A stretch of DNA of 51,409 nt from Rhodospirillaceae bacterium (GCA_947474495.1 CANJIM010000012.1:1-51409); one strand, 5' to 3'. Positions 26,741 to 35,180 are shown, counted from the stretch's first letter. Notes: a model not told the origin generated them from the letters alone. Program-made: numbers and translations.

Positions 26741-26965
26741 TCAGCTTTTCTTTTTTGGTTCTGTCGGTTCGGTTGGACGCGACGGCCGGCCCCACGGCGG
26801 GCCGCCCTGGGCCTTCGCTTCGGTTAAGGACAGCAGGGTCGGCGCGGCATAGGCGGTACCCGCGGCCAAGCCCAGGCGCGCCAAGGCTTGGCGGCGGTTG
26901 AGGGCCACAGGGGCTTCGGGTTCGGTAGGCGCCTGGGGAAGTGGCGCACGATCATCGGACTTCAT
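26741..26965 (-). CDS. Small twin-arginine-led peptide with Pro-rich, Ser-ending tail; candidate modified peptide
   Basis: 74 aa, not a known family to me. Residues 1-21 are acidic and Pro-rich. Residues 22-52 look like a Tat signal: LNRRQALARLGLAAG, a hydrophobic run, then TEAKA before Gln53, a plausible signal-peptidase site. The remaining 22 residues are rich in Pro, Gly and charged residues and end in KKKS with serine last. An ATG at 26963-26965 with GGAGGA 5 nt upstream is preferred to an in-frame start at 26998. The next genes are the HprK-like kinase (14 nt downstream) and PqqD-like protein, so it may be their target. Export by Tat and phosphorylation are inferences. Confidence 0.72.
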   Translation of the reverse strand: MKSDDRAPLPQAPTEPEAPVALNRRQALARLGLAAGTAYAAPTLLSLTEAKAQGGPPWGRPSRPTEPTEPKKKS

Positions 26966-26998
26966 CACAGTCCTCCATTCTTTGTCCTGACCAGTCAT

Positions 26999-27061
26999 CA
27001 GACAGGAAAACTATATAAATATATATACCAGTCTTTATATTGTCTACGGCATTCCTGTCTG
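26999..27061. repeat. 10-bp perfect inverted repeat bracketing the peptide-operon promoter
   Basis: CAGACAGGAA (26999-27008) and TTCCTGTCTG (27052-27061) are exact reverse complements, 43 nt apart. The -10 and -35 of the minus-strand promoter fall between them. Such a layout fits a bipartite operator, but no regulator is known. Confidence 0.7.
27018..27046 (-). promoter_or_regulatory. Probable sigma70 promoter of the peptide-PqqD-kinase operon
   Basis: On the minus strand TAGACA (27046-27041) and TATATT (27023-27018) are separated by exactly 17 nt, in the only strongly AT-rich patch of this region. It lies about 50 nt upstream of the peptide start codon and faces it. Confidence 0.6.
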
Positions 27062-27240
27062 TCCTTTTTCCATAATTGTTATCCGGCGATCCCGATACAA
27101 GGGCGATTGCCTGCAAGAAAGTCAGACCTAGCCGCTTTAATTGCAGCGCCTCCTTGAACCCGTTACGAAGCGCCGGCTTTTCATCGATATCCGCCCATAT
27201 CCCGGCTGGCATAGGGTTTGCTTCGGATAGAGAGAATTAC

Positions 27241-27345
27241 GGCGCATCGCCTGGATCGTTGGTCCAGGTCGCCAGCTTTTCCCGCCAGCGGGAAATGAGC
27301 GGGGCGCCACCGACCTTGGGGGAGGCCGGTGGCGCCCCGTTTTCG
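27241..27345 (+). ncRNA. Candidate small RNA or leader with three consecutive hairpins
   Basis: Three stem-loops follow each other: CCTGGA/TCCAGG (27250-27268), TTTCCCGC/GCGGGAAA (27278-27295) and the 12-bp terminator stem at 27301-27338. No convincing protein gene lies upstream on this strand, so the terminator must serve a short transcript. Either a trans-acting small RNA, or a leader that attenuates the TAXI gene starting at 27429, would fit. It does not match the SRP, 6S or tmRNA features I know. The 5' end is unknown; 26966-27240 otherwise contains only the promoter and inverted repeat noted separately. Confidence 0.5.
27301..27345 (+). terminator. Strong rho-independent terminator
   Basis: GGGGCGCCACCG (27301-27312) pairs perfectly with CGGTGGCGCCCC (27327-27338), followed by GTTTTCGTTT. 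The T-run on the plus strand gives its direction. It lies about 85 nt before the TAXI-type gene. Confidence 0.88.
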
Positions 27346-27428
27346 TTTCAAGGCAGCTCGGGCGCAACCCTCGCACTCGACCGCCCTATGGCCTATCGTG
27401 CCCGGCGCAATCACGCGCAGGGGACGGA

Positions 27429-28421
27429 TTGTTGAAAAAACTTCTCTTTGGCCTCGTCGTCATCGCGGTGGCGGGGTACGCGCTGTTCAGCGTGATGCAA
27501 GAGCCCGCCCCGCAGTCTGTCAACGACCGCTTCGTGGTGATCGGCACGGGCCGCGAAACCGGCGTGCATTATCCGGTCGGGCAAGCGATCTGCGCTCTGC
27601 TCAACGCCGGTCGATCGGATCATGGCATCCGTTGTAGCGCCCGCACCACAGCCGGCTCGTTCTATAACATCGAGGCCTTGCGTCGCGGCGAGGTCGAATA
27701 TGGCATCGTGCAGTCCGACTGGCAGTATTTCGCCGTGCGCGGTGCCGGTGCGCCGCAGCCGATGCTGTCCTTTCCGGCTTTGCGCTCGATTCTTTCCCTC
27801 CATGGCGAAAGCCTGAGCATCGTCGTGCGGCAAGATGCAAAAATCCGCACATTCGCCGATTTGCAAGGTAGGCGCGTCAATCTCGGCGCGCCAGGTTCGG
27901 GCCAACGCGAAACAGTTCGCCTGCTGTTTGAAAGCCTAGGCCAACAAATCGAGCGCATGGTCATCGCGACGCAATATGCCGCCGAAGAGCAAGCTCGCGC
28001 CTTGTGCGAAGGGTCAACGGATGCGCTCGTCTATCTTGCCGGCCATCCTAACGCGGCGATCGGCGAGGCGTTAAAGGCCTGCAGTACGATAATCCTGGCC
28101 ATTGACGGAGAGCTGGTGGATCGCTTCGTCCGGCAGAATCCTTATTACAGTTCGACGAAGATCCCAGCCAACAGCTATCCCGATCAAAGTCGTGATATCC
28201 CTTCCGTCGGCCTGCTCGCGACCTTGGTGACGACGACGCGCGAAAGCGAAGAGAACGTCTATCAAATGACGCGCGCGATTTACGAAAGCTTCGACAAGCT
28301 CAAAGCGTCGCATCCCGCCTTGGCGGACTTGGATAAAATCGAGACGACCAAGGCCGGCCTGACAGCGCCACTGCATCGCGGCGCCGAACGTTATCTGCGC
28401 GCCGCCAATATGCTGCCGTAG
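27429..28421 (+). CDS. TAXI-family TRAP transporter solute-binding protein (orphan)
   Basis: 330 aa. The N-terminus LKKLLFGLVVIAVAGYALFS is a membrane anchor or uncleaved signal, followed by FVVIGTGRETGVHYPVGQAIC, the TAXI/NMT1_3 family opening, then RCSARTTAGSFYNIEALRRGE and YGIVQSDWQY. Family members bind small organic acids or amino acids outside the inner membrane and feed a TRAP permease. No permease gene is adjacent, so the partner is elsewhere or the protein has a sensing role. The start is a TTG (27429 or 27432) after AGGGGACGG. Confidence 0.88.
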   Translation: MLKKLLFGLVVIAVAGYALFSVMQEPAPQSVNDRFVVIGTGRETGVHYPVGQAICALLNAGRSDHGIRCSARTTAGSFYNIEALRRGEVEYGIVQSDWQYFAVRGAGAPQPMLSFPALRSILSLHGESLSIVVRQDAKIRTFADLQGRRVNLGAPGSGQRETVRLLFESLGQQIERMVIATQYAAEEQARALCEGSTDALVYLAGHPNAAIGEALKACSTIILAIDGELVDRFVRQNPYYSSTKIPANSYPDQSRDIPSVGLLATLVTTTRESEENVYQMTRAIYESFDKLKASHPALADLDKIETTKAGLTAPLHRGAERYLRAANMLP

Positions 28422-28496
28422 CGCCGAGCGCTAGACCAGGCGCCGCTGGGCAAGATATACATCAACCAACATGCAATTCCTCTTCGGCTTCGACTC

Positions 28497-29471
28497 ATGA
28501 CGTCCCACGCTGCCATCGTCACCACCTTGCGCGATTCGGCGGCTGTCATCGAATCGTTCGTCGCCTATCACCGCGCCATCGGCTTCGATCATATTTTCTT
28601 GTTCTTTGACGATCCAGCCGATCCGTCTCTGGGCTGGGCGAGGGCGCAGCCGCATGTCACAGCCATTCCCCGCGATGGCGCGCTACGCGAGGCCTGGAGC
28701 AAGCTGTCGCGCTATGATGAGAATGCGGCCCATACAGAGCGGGAGGTCATGGCGCGGCAGGTGCTCAACGTCCAGCACGCCATGAATTTGGCCCGCGCCA
28801 AAGGCCTCAAATGGCTGCTGCACATCGACGCCGACGAGCTGTTTTATGCGCCGGACGGCGACGCAGCGGCGCATTTCGCCTGGCTGGAAACCACCCCGAT
28901 CGAAACGGTGAGCTACGCCAATTTCGAAGCGGTGCCGGAAACGGAAGAGACCGGCGATTTCTTTCGCGCTGTCACCTTGTTCAAAAAACCGAAGTTGCTT
29001 CGGGCGCCGCCCTCAGCGGATGCCAAAGCGTTAATTGACCGCAGCGGTCAACTGGCGCCGAACTTCTTTCACTTCTACGACAACGGAAAATCGGCGGTAC
29101 GGTTGAACGCAGAAGGCATGCTGCCGAAGGGTGTGCATAGCTTCGTCCGGCCCGGAAAATACGCATCAGCGCAGAGTCCGCAGCAGTTCATTTTGCACTA
29201 CGCCTGTTGTGGGTTCGAGGCCTTCTGGCAAAAATACCAAACGCTCGGACACTTCGCCGATCAATGGTGGAACAAGTACGACATCGTCGCTTCGATCGGC
29301 CCGTTTCACTTGCAAGCGCGTGACGCGGTGATGACCGGCGATGTCGAACAGGCGCGGCGATTTTACCGCGAGCGGGTGATGATCGACGATTCGGAACTGG
29401 TGGCGGCGTTAATGCGCCACAACCTGCTGGCGCGGATCGACGCGCCGCAGAAGATTCTCGCCGCGCTTTAA
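28497..29471 (+). CDS. Glycosyltransferase family 2-like protein
   Basis: 324 aa of the Glyco_tranf_2_4/GT92-like kind, without transmembrane helices. The N-terminus SHAAIVTTLRDSAAVIESFVAYHRAIGFDHIFLFFDDPAD is the typical opening. WLLHIDADELFY supplies the metal-binding DxD, and FILHYACCGFEAFWQKY is a common C-terminal block. It probably adds a sugar to a surface glycan, consistent with gmd-fcl-hldE a few kb away, but acceptor and donor are unknown. The last 4 nt overlap the convergent prfC. Confidence 0.85.
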   Translation: MTSHAAIVTTLRDSAAVIESFVAYHRAIGFDHIFLFFDDPADPSLGWARAQPHVTAIPRDGALREAWSKLSRYDENAAHTEREVMARQVLNVQHAMNLARAKGLKWLLHIDADELFYAPDGDAAAHFAWLETTPIETVSYANFEAVPETEETGDFFRAVTLFKKPKLLRAPPSADAKALIDRSGQLAPNFFHFYDNGKSAVRLNAEGMLPKGVHSFVRPGKYASAQSPQQFILHYACCGFEAFWQKYQTLGHFADQWWNKYDIVASIGPFHLQARDAVMTGDVEQARRFYRERVMIDDSELVAALMRHNLLARIDAPQKILAAL

Positions 29472-31099
29472 GAAATCTCGCGGGTCGCCGCGAAACTCAA
29501 CTTGGGGAAATCCTGCATCGTGCGGTTGAGGTCCCAGCTGTTGCGCGCCAGATAGACCAAGGCGCCGTCGCGATCCTCCGCGCATTGGCCGCGATTGCGC
29601 GCGGTGAAGGATTCGATCTCCGCTTTCTCGCCGCTGATCCAGCGAGCTTGCTCGAAGCCGGCATCCTCGAAGCGCACACTCACTTTATATTCGGCAGCAA
29701 TGCGCGAGGCGAGCACTTCGAGCTGCAAGGCGCCGACGACGCCAACCACCCAGTCCGAGCCAAGCACGGGGCGAAACACCTGCGCGATGCCCTCTTCGGC
29801 GAGGTCGGCGAGCGCGCCGCGCATCTGCTTGGATTTCAGCGGATCTTCGAGGCGGGCGCGGCGCAGGATTTCCGGCGCGAAGTTCGGCAGCCCCGTCACG
29901 CGCAAGGTCTCGCCTTCGGTCAAGGTGTCGCCGACGCGCAGCGTGCCATGGTTCGGAATGCCGATGATGTCGCCCGGCCAAGCTTCTTCGGCCAGTTCGC
30001 GTTCCTGCGCGAAGAAGAAGATCGGGTTCTGCACCGCCATGGTCTTGTCGGTGCGGACCTGGCGCACTTTCATGCCGCGCTTGAAGCGCCCGGCGCAGAG
30101 CCGCATGAAGGCGATGCGGTCGCGATGGTTGGGGTCCATGTTGGCCTGGACCTTGAACACGAAGCCGGACACTTTGGTTTCTTCCGGCAGGATGGCGCGC
30201 GGTTCGGCCGGTTGCGGGCGCGGCGACGGCGCCCAGGCGCCGATGCAGGCGAGCAGTTCCTCGACCGAAAAATCCTTCAAGGCGCTACCGAAGATCACCG
30301 GCGTCATGTGGCCAGCGCGATATGCGTCGGGGTCGAATTCGGGATAGCCGGCCTGGGCGAGCGAAACCTGCTCACGGACTTCGGCGAGCAGCCCTTCCGG
30401 CACATATTGCGCCAGGGCGGGATCATCGATGCCGCTGCAAGCGATGGCGTCGCCATAGGCGTTGTTGCGCGACGGGTCCGTGCGCAGGAAGCGATTGCCG
30501 GGCAGGTCGTAGGCACCGTGGAACAGGCCACCCATGCCGACCGGCCAAACCATTGGCGAGACGTCGAGCGCCAGCGTATCGGCGATCTCGTCGAGCAGTT
30601 CGAAGGGATCGCGCGCTTCGCGATCGACCTTGTTGACGAAGGTGATGATCGGCAAGTCGCGCAAGCGGCAAACTTCGAGCAATTTTCGCGTCTGGCTTTC
30701 GATGCCCTTGGCGGCGTCGATCACCATCACGGCCGAATCGACGGCAGTCAGCGTGCGATAGGTATCCTCGCTGAAGTCTTCATGGCCCGGCGTGTCGAGC
30801 AGATTGAAGGTCAATCCGTCGCGTTCGAAGGTCATCACCGAACTGGTGACCGAGATGCCGCGCGCCCGCTCGATCGCCATCCAGTCCGAGCGCGTGCGGC
30901 GCGCTTCACCGCGCGCGCGCACTTGGCCGGCGGCGCGGATGGCGCCGCCGAACAGCAGCAGCTTTTCGGTCAGCGTCGTCTTGCCGGCGTCCGGATGGGA
31001 AATGATGGCGAAGGTGCGCCGCCGGGCATAGGGCGGCGCGGCAGGGTCCTGCGCGAGCTTGGCGGCGAGCGGAACGGAAAGGGGAGCCGTGTCGGTCAT
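29468..31099 (-). CDS. prfC: Peptide chain release factor 3
   Basis: Translational GTPase that recycles RF1/RF2 from the ribosome after peptide release. The 543-aa protein has G1 ISHPDAGKTTLTEKLLLFGG, the switch region RGISVTSSVMTF, G3 DTPGHEDFSEDTYRTL, G4 FVNKVDREARDPFELLDEI, and the RF3-specific C-terminal domain (MQDFPKLSFAATREI at the end). Length equals the family norm of about 530-550. It stands alone between a glycosyltransferase and an oxidoreductase. Confidence 0.97.
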   Translation of the reverse strand: MTDTAPLSVPLAAKLAQDPAAPPYARRRTFAIISHPDAGKTTLTEKLLLFGGAIRAAGQVRARGEARRTRSDWMAIERARGISVTSSVMTFERDGLTFNLLDTPGHEDFSEDTYRTLTAVDSAVMVIDAAKGIESQTRKLLEVCRLRDLPIITFVNKVDREARDPFELLDEIADTLALDVSPMVWPVGMGGLFHGAYDLPGNRFLRTDPSRNNAYGDAIACSGIDDPALAQYVPEGLLAEVREQVSLAQAGYPEFDPDAYRAGHMTPVIFGSALKDFSVEELLACIGAWAPSPRPQPAEPRAILPEETKVSGFVFKVQANMDPNHRDRIAFMRLCAGRFKRGMKVRQVRTDKTMAVQNPIFFFAQERELAEEAWPGDIIGIPNHGTLRVGDTLTEGETLRVTGLPNFAPEILRRARLEDPLKSKQMRGALADLAEEGIAQVFRPVLGSDWVVGVVGALQLEVLASRIAAEYKVSVRFEDAGFEQARWISGEKAEIESFTARNRGQCAEDRDGALVYLARNSWDLNRTMQDFPKLSFAATREIS

Positions 31100-31384
31100 C
31101 GGCGGATTACGGGCTATTCGGCGATTTGGGGGATAGGCTGGCGCGGGTATAGCGGCTGGATATAACGGCTGGCTGAGGCCTTGGACAGGCTTAATTTCCA
31201 GGGAATTTACCGATTTGGCCGAGCCCCTGCCAGGACGGCTGCGCCGACCTGGCGAACGCGCTTATCGGGCCGAGGCCGCCGCCACGGCCGGCACGTACAG
31301 CTCGCCAGCAGCTTCGACCGATCGCACCTAATTCAATGTCCAACGTTAGTCTTGCGCCACGCCCTGTGGCTGCAGGAGCGTGGA

Positions 31385-32614
31385 ATGGCCGATTCGTCGT
31401 TAAAAACTCTCAATGATCTCCGATCGGGCCGAACGCCGTGGCAAGCGAACGGCGCGGCGCCCGATCGCGATTATCCGGCGCATATCACCTGCGATGTCGT
31501 CATCGTCGGCGCCGGCATCACTGGCGCCTTTCTTGCCGAGCGTTTGACGCGCCGCGGCTTGCGGGTGGTCGTGCTCGATCGCCACATGCCGGAACGCGCG
31601 AGCACAGCGGCCAGCACGGCATTGCTGCTGTGGGAACTGGATACGCCGCTGCGCGACCTGGAAGATCGCCTTGGCTTTGAAACCGCATCCTCCATTTACC
31701 GGCGCTCCGTTCAGGGCGTGCAGGCCATCGCAGCGCTGGTGTCTAGATATGCCATCGCATGCGATTTCATCGCCCGTGACAGCCTCTTTCTTGCCGGCGA
31801 TAAGCTCGACCCCGCCGATTTGCGCGAAGAAGAACGGCTGCGCCGGATGGCAGGGCTCGATAGCCGCTACCTCGCAGCGGGAGCTGTGGAGTCCTGCGGA
31901 TTTCGCGCCGAGGGCGCATTGCGCAGCGGCGGTTCTGCCGAGGCTGACCCGGTGGCGTTGGCGCGCGGCCTCATGACTCTCGCCCAGCAGCGCGGCGCCG
32001 CATTGTTATCGCCGATGACGGCCGTCGCCTATGACGCGACAGTCTCCGGCGTCGCCGTCGCGACCGATCGCGGCACGCAGATCGTCTCTGCCGCGCTGGT
32101 GCTGGCGACGGGCTATGACATGCCGGAGTTCGTGAAGGCGCCGTCCCATCGTCTGTTCTCGACCTGGGCGCTTGCCAGCAATCCCTTGCTGCCACAGTCG
32201 TTATGGCCGGACCGCTGCTTGGTCTGGGAGGCTAGCGATCCTTACCTGTATCTGCGCAGCATGGCCGACGGCCGACTGGTGGTGGGCGGCGCCGATGAAG
32301 AGATCGTTGATGCGGCCGCGCGTGAGGCCCTGATGCCGGCCAAGGCGGCGGAAATCCTGCGGCGGCTCGCCGCGCGCTTTCGCCAATTCGACCGCACGGA
32401 CATCGCCTATGCCTGGTCGGGCTTATTCGGCGTCACCGACGATGGCTTGCCGTTGATTGGTCGGGTCCCCGGCATGGCCCATTGCTATGCCGCGTTCGGC
32501 TATGGCGGCAATGGCATCACCTTCAGCGCCATTGCTGCCGACATCATCGACCGGCTGTTGCGCGGCGAACATGGGGCGGATATGGACAGCTTCGCCCTGG
32601 ATCGACAGGGTTAA
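31385..32614 (+). CDS. FAD-dependent oxidoreductase (DAO family)
   Basis: 409 aa. A Rossmann dinucleotide-binding motif lies at residues 38-54 (VVIVGAGITGAFLAERL), with an acidic residue ending the second strand (RVVVLDRH). The C-terminal flavin-contact block is YAWSGLFGVTDDGLPLIGRVPG, then FGYGGNGITFSAIAADII. This fits glycine/D-amino-acid oxidase-type enzymes that oxidise amines. The substrate is unknown. The ATG at 31385 is used because homology starts soon after; the open frame to 31181 is unlike the family. The 285-nt gap after prfC holds no evident feature. Confidence 0.9.
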   Translation: MADSSLKTLNDLRSGRTPWQANGAAPDRDYPAHITCDVVIVGAGITGAFLAERLTRRGLRVVVLDRHMPERASTAASTALLLWELDTPLRDLEDRLGFETASSIYRRSVQGVQAIAALVSRYAIACDFIARDSLFLAGDKLDPADLREEERLRRMAGLDSRYLAAGAVESCGFRAEGALRSGGSAEADPVALARGLMTLAQQRGAALLSPMTAVAYDATVSGVAVATDRGTQIVSAALVLATGYDMPEFVKAPSHRLFSTWALASNPLLPQSLWPDRCLVWEASDPYLYLRSMADGRLVVGGADEEIVDAAAREALMPAKAAEILRRLAARFRQFDRTDIAYAWSGLFGVTDDGLPLIGRVPGMAHCYAAFGYGGNGITFSAIAADIIDRLLRGEHGADMDSFALDRQG

Positions 32615-32632
32615 ATCTCGCCCGGCGGCTAA

Positions 32633-33643
32633 TTGCCGCGCGCGACTTTGGCGCATACGATAGGAAGTGCAATCGTCCGATCAGTGGGAGCAGGCGACAT
32701 TTCTTTTTCCGGCAATAACCGTTTCGCCTCGCGTCTCGCGCTCTATTGGTCGGGCTTCAGCGGCAATGTGCGCGGCGCGGTCTATGTCACCGTCGGCGCC
32801 CTGTTGCTCACCTGCATGGCGATCCTGGTGAAGTTTCTGGGCTCGCGCCTCGACAGTTTCCAGATCCTGTTCTTCCGCTCCTTCGTCGGCCTTCTGTTCA
32901 TCCTGCCGCTGGCGCTCAAGCAGGGCTGGGGGATCTGCCGCACGACCATCCCGATGATGCATATGACGCGCGGCGGCATCGGCATCCTCGGCAACTTCTG
33001 TTTTTTCTATTCGATCACCCATCTGCTGCTCGCCGATTCGATGGCGCTGCAATTCTCGCGGCCGCTGTTCATGATTCTGCTGGCGGCGGCCTTCCTCGGC
33101 GAAACCGTGGGCTTCAAGCGCGGCACGGCGACGCTGGTCGGCTTCAGCGGCATCCTCATCATGACGCGGCCGTTCGGCCTCGGCGGCGGGCCCGCGACAT
33201 TTGATCTTGGCGTGCTGGTCGGCGCATTGGGTGCCTTCTTCGGCGCGCTGGTCGTCGTTGCCATCAAGCAATTGTCGAAGACCGAGAGCACCACGGTCAT
33301 CATGTTCTATTACGCCTTCTGGGGCGCGATCTTCTCGCTGGTGCCGGCGCTGCTGGTCTGGCAGACGCCGACGCCTGCCGAACTCGGCTGGCTGGTGCTG
33401 GTCGGGTTCTTCGGCATTGTCGGACAGACCTGCATCACACGCGGCGTTTCGATGGCTGACACGACGGTTGTCTTGCCATTCGATTATCTGCGCATCGTCT
33501 ATGCCGCCGTCTTCGGCTTTCTCATGTTCGGTGAGGTGCCCGGGCTGTGGAGCCTCACGGGCGCGCTCGTCATCGTCGTCAGCACGCTTTATATTTTGAC
33601 GCTCGAAGCCAGAACCAAAGCGAAGAAGCGCGTCACGCCATGA
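32633..33643 (+). CDS. DMT-superfamily (EamA) transporter
   Basis: About 336 aa with ten predicted helices in two EamA repeats, for example GAVYVTVGALLLTCMAILVKFLG, FRSFVGLLFILPLALK, FYSITHLLLADSMALQFSRPLF and LLVWQTPTPAELGWLVLVGFFGIVG. Family members export amino acids, nucleosides or other metabolites. The start is uncertain: TTG at 32633 gives this reading, while GTG at 32684 would drop 17 residues; neither has a clear ribosome-binding site. The TGA overlaps the ATG of the dienelactone hydrolase gene. Confidence 0.88.
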   Translation: MPRATLAHTIGSAIVRSVGAGDISFSGNNRFASRLALYWSGFSGNVRGAVYVTVGALLLTCMAILVKFLGSRLDSFQILFFRSFVGLLFILPLALKQGWGICRTTIPMMHMTRGGIGILGNFCFFYSITHLLLADSMALQFSRPLFMILLAAAFLGETVGFKRGTATLVGFSGILIMTRPFGLGGGPATFDLGVLVGALGAFFGALVVVAIKQLSKTESTTVIMFYYAFWGAIFSLVPALLVWQTPTPAELGWLVLVGFFGIVGQTCITRGVSMADTTVVLPFDYLRIVYAAVFGFLMFGEVPGLWSLTGALVIVVSTLYILTLEARTKAKKRVTP

Positions 33644-34329
33644 GCATAGCCGTAATCGAACAAGACATGATCCGCCTCACCGCGGCGGACGGCTTCGCGC
33701 TGGACGCTTGGCTGGCGACGCCGGTGGGCCAGCCGAAGGGCGCCATCGTCATTGCGCAGGAGATGTACGGCGTCACCGACTATCTCAAGCGCGTCACCGC
33801 CTTCTATGCCGGCCAGGGTTATCTCGCGATCACGCCGGCGCTCTATGACCGGCGCGAACGCAATTGCGTGCTCGACTACAACGAGGCGGCCCGTGACCGC
33901 GTGCATGAACTCTACAAGTCGATGGATTGGGACAAGTCACTGCTCGATCTCGACGCCGGCCGGCGCTTCGTCGCCAAGGCCGGGAAAGTCGCCATCATCG
34001 GCTTCTGCTGGGGCGGCTCGCTCGCCTGGATGGCGGCGTGCCGCTACGATTATCAAGCCGCAGTCGCCTATTACGGCTCGGCCATGCCCGATTATGCTAC
34101 CGAAACGCCGCGCTGCCCGGTGATCGCCCATGTCGGCGACGCCGACACCAGCTTCCCGCCGGCGCGCGTTGCCGCCTTCCGCGCGCTGCAGCCGGGCGTC
34201 CCGGTTTACACCTACCCGGACACGCCGCACGGTTTCGATAATGAAACACGGCCGGCGCGTTATCGCCCCGACGCGCATCGTCTGGCGCGTGAGCGGACAC
34301 TGGCATTCCTTGCCCAATATATCGGCTGA
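33640..34329 (+). CDS. Dienelactone hydrolase family protein
   Basis: A 229-aa alpha/beta hydrolase. The nucleophile is a cysteine, Cys123 in IIGFCWGGSLAW, as in dienelactone hydrolases; likely partners are Asp169 (HVGDADTSFPP) and His197 (DTPHGFDNE). AQEMYGVTDYLKRVTAFYAGQGY is the standard N-terminal block. The enzyme class opens dienelactones in chlorocatechol breakdown, but many family members have other ester or lactone substrates. The ATG shares bases with the DMT gene stop, so it is translated with it. Confidence 0.92.
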   Translation: MSIAVIEQDMIRLTAADGFALDAWLATPVGQPKGAIVIAQEMYGVTDYLKRVTAFYAGQGYLAITPALYDRRERNCVLDYNEAARDRVHELYKSMDWDKSLLDLDAGRRFVAKAGKVAIIGFCWGGSLAWMAACRYDYQAAVAYYGSAMPDYATETPRCPVIAHVGDADTSFPPARVAAFRALQPGVPVYTYPDTPHGFDNETRPARYRPDAHRLARERTLAFLAQYIG

Positions 34330-34726
34330 GACGGTCGTTTCGCAGAATCCGCCTTGGCGCACCGCATGAAGGCTCGGAAGATTCGGCTTCGTTGCTGCCA
34401 TCAAGCGGAGGGGTTCGCAGTGTCGCTTGGCACAGGTCTCCGGTGAAAAAATGGAAAGACTTGCTGACGACCGAGCTGGTCGCCGGCGGCAGCTTCATGG
34501 GCCGCGAACGGCGCCGCGCCACGCCGCATCTCGGCTGATGAATCGGCCTGACTCGCGCGGTTTCTCTCATATTTTGAAGGTCAGCAGGGCCGCCGCCTAA
34601 GAATCTTATCTTAGGGGGAGGAACCAACGCGCTTTGGGCGGCGTTTGTCGGAATGAAACCAGTCATTCCTTTGGCGTCCCCCACCGGGCCGGAATGGCCC
34701 ATAAGAAATTTCACGGAGAGCTACAA
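34330..34726. other. 397-nt intergenic stretch with structured 5' region and one tiny reading frame
   Basis: No recognised gene. A 31-codon frame GTG 34443 to TGA 34538 (starting VKKWKDLLTTELVAGG) is possible but has no homology I know. Nearer the lipoprotein gene are a CCTAAG/CTTAGG hairpin around 34599-34618 and a perfect GGAATGA/TCATTCC hairpin around 34651-34670, neither with a U-run, so these may be 5'-leader structure. Confidence 0.4.
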
Positions 34727-35134
34727 ATGAAAACATATCTGCTGGCCGGCGCCGCCATGTTGGCGCTCGCCGCCTGCGCCCAAAAGCCGGCGTCTCTCGG
34801 TCCCGATGTCATCGTGCCGGCCCAAGCGGGGCTCAGCGCCGGGCAGATTCAGCAGCTTGTCGTCGGCAACACCGGTTCCGGCCCGATGAGCGGCTCGCAA
34901 GTTCGCTATATCATCTACACGAGCGCCGACGGCAACGCCGAGATACGTCTGCCCACCGGTATAGAAGCCGGCAAGTGGCGCATCTTGAGCGATGGCCAGT
35001 TCTGCACCAAATGGACGAACTTCCACGACGCCGAGGAATATTGCCAGCGCGTCTATCCGGAAGGCACGGGCTATAAATTCGTCGACCGCAGCATGACCTC
35101 CACTCTCACCTTCGTTCCGGGCCGCGCGCTGTAA
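34727..35134 (+). CDS. Small predicted lipoprotein
   Basis: 135 aa. Lipoprotein signal MKTYLLAGAAMLALAACAQK, with lipobox LAAC and Cys17 as the acylation site. The mature part has a short Gly/Ser-rich stretch, then a compact domain with DGNAEIRLPTGIEAGKWRIL, two cysteines (FCTKW, YCQRV) and STLTFVPGRAL at the end. The pattern resembles periplasmic or outer-membrane small-domain proteins of unknown function. GGAGAG precedes the ATG. A second small lipoprotein follows 46 nt later. Confidence 0.78.
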   Translation: MKTYLLAGAAMLALAACAQKPASLGPDVIVPAQAGLSAGQIQQLVVGNTGSGPMSGSQVRYIIYTSADGNAEIRLPTGIEAGKWRILSDGQFCTKWTNFHDAEEYCQRVYPEGTGYKFVDRSMTSTLTFVPGRAL

Positions 35135-35180
35135 TCGGCGCGCCGTTCGACGCAACATTCTTGATGAAAGGCCTCGCTCC

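Noticed and set aside
24536-26965. Lasso-peptide gene cluster
   Set aside because: The macrocyclase (asparagine-synthetase-like) and transglutaminase-like protease are absent; only the kinase, nucleotidyltransferase and PqqD-like parts resemble such clusters.
27009-27040. TATATAAATATATATA patch as a replication origin
   Set aside because: Too short, with no DnaA-box or iteron pattern; it fits the -10 region of the peptide promoter better.
29585-31165. A 526-codon plus-strand frame
   Set aside because: Antisense to prfC, which is an unmistakable full-length gene.
34443-34538. 31-aa small protein gene
   Set aside because: GTG start with only a weak AGGT site and no homology; kept only as a note in the intergenic entry.
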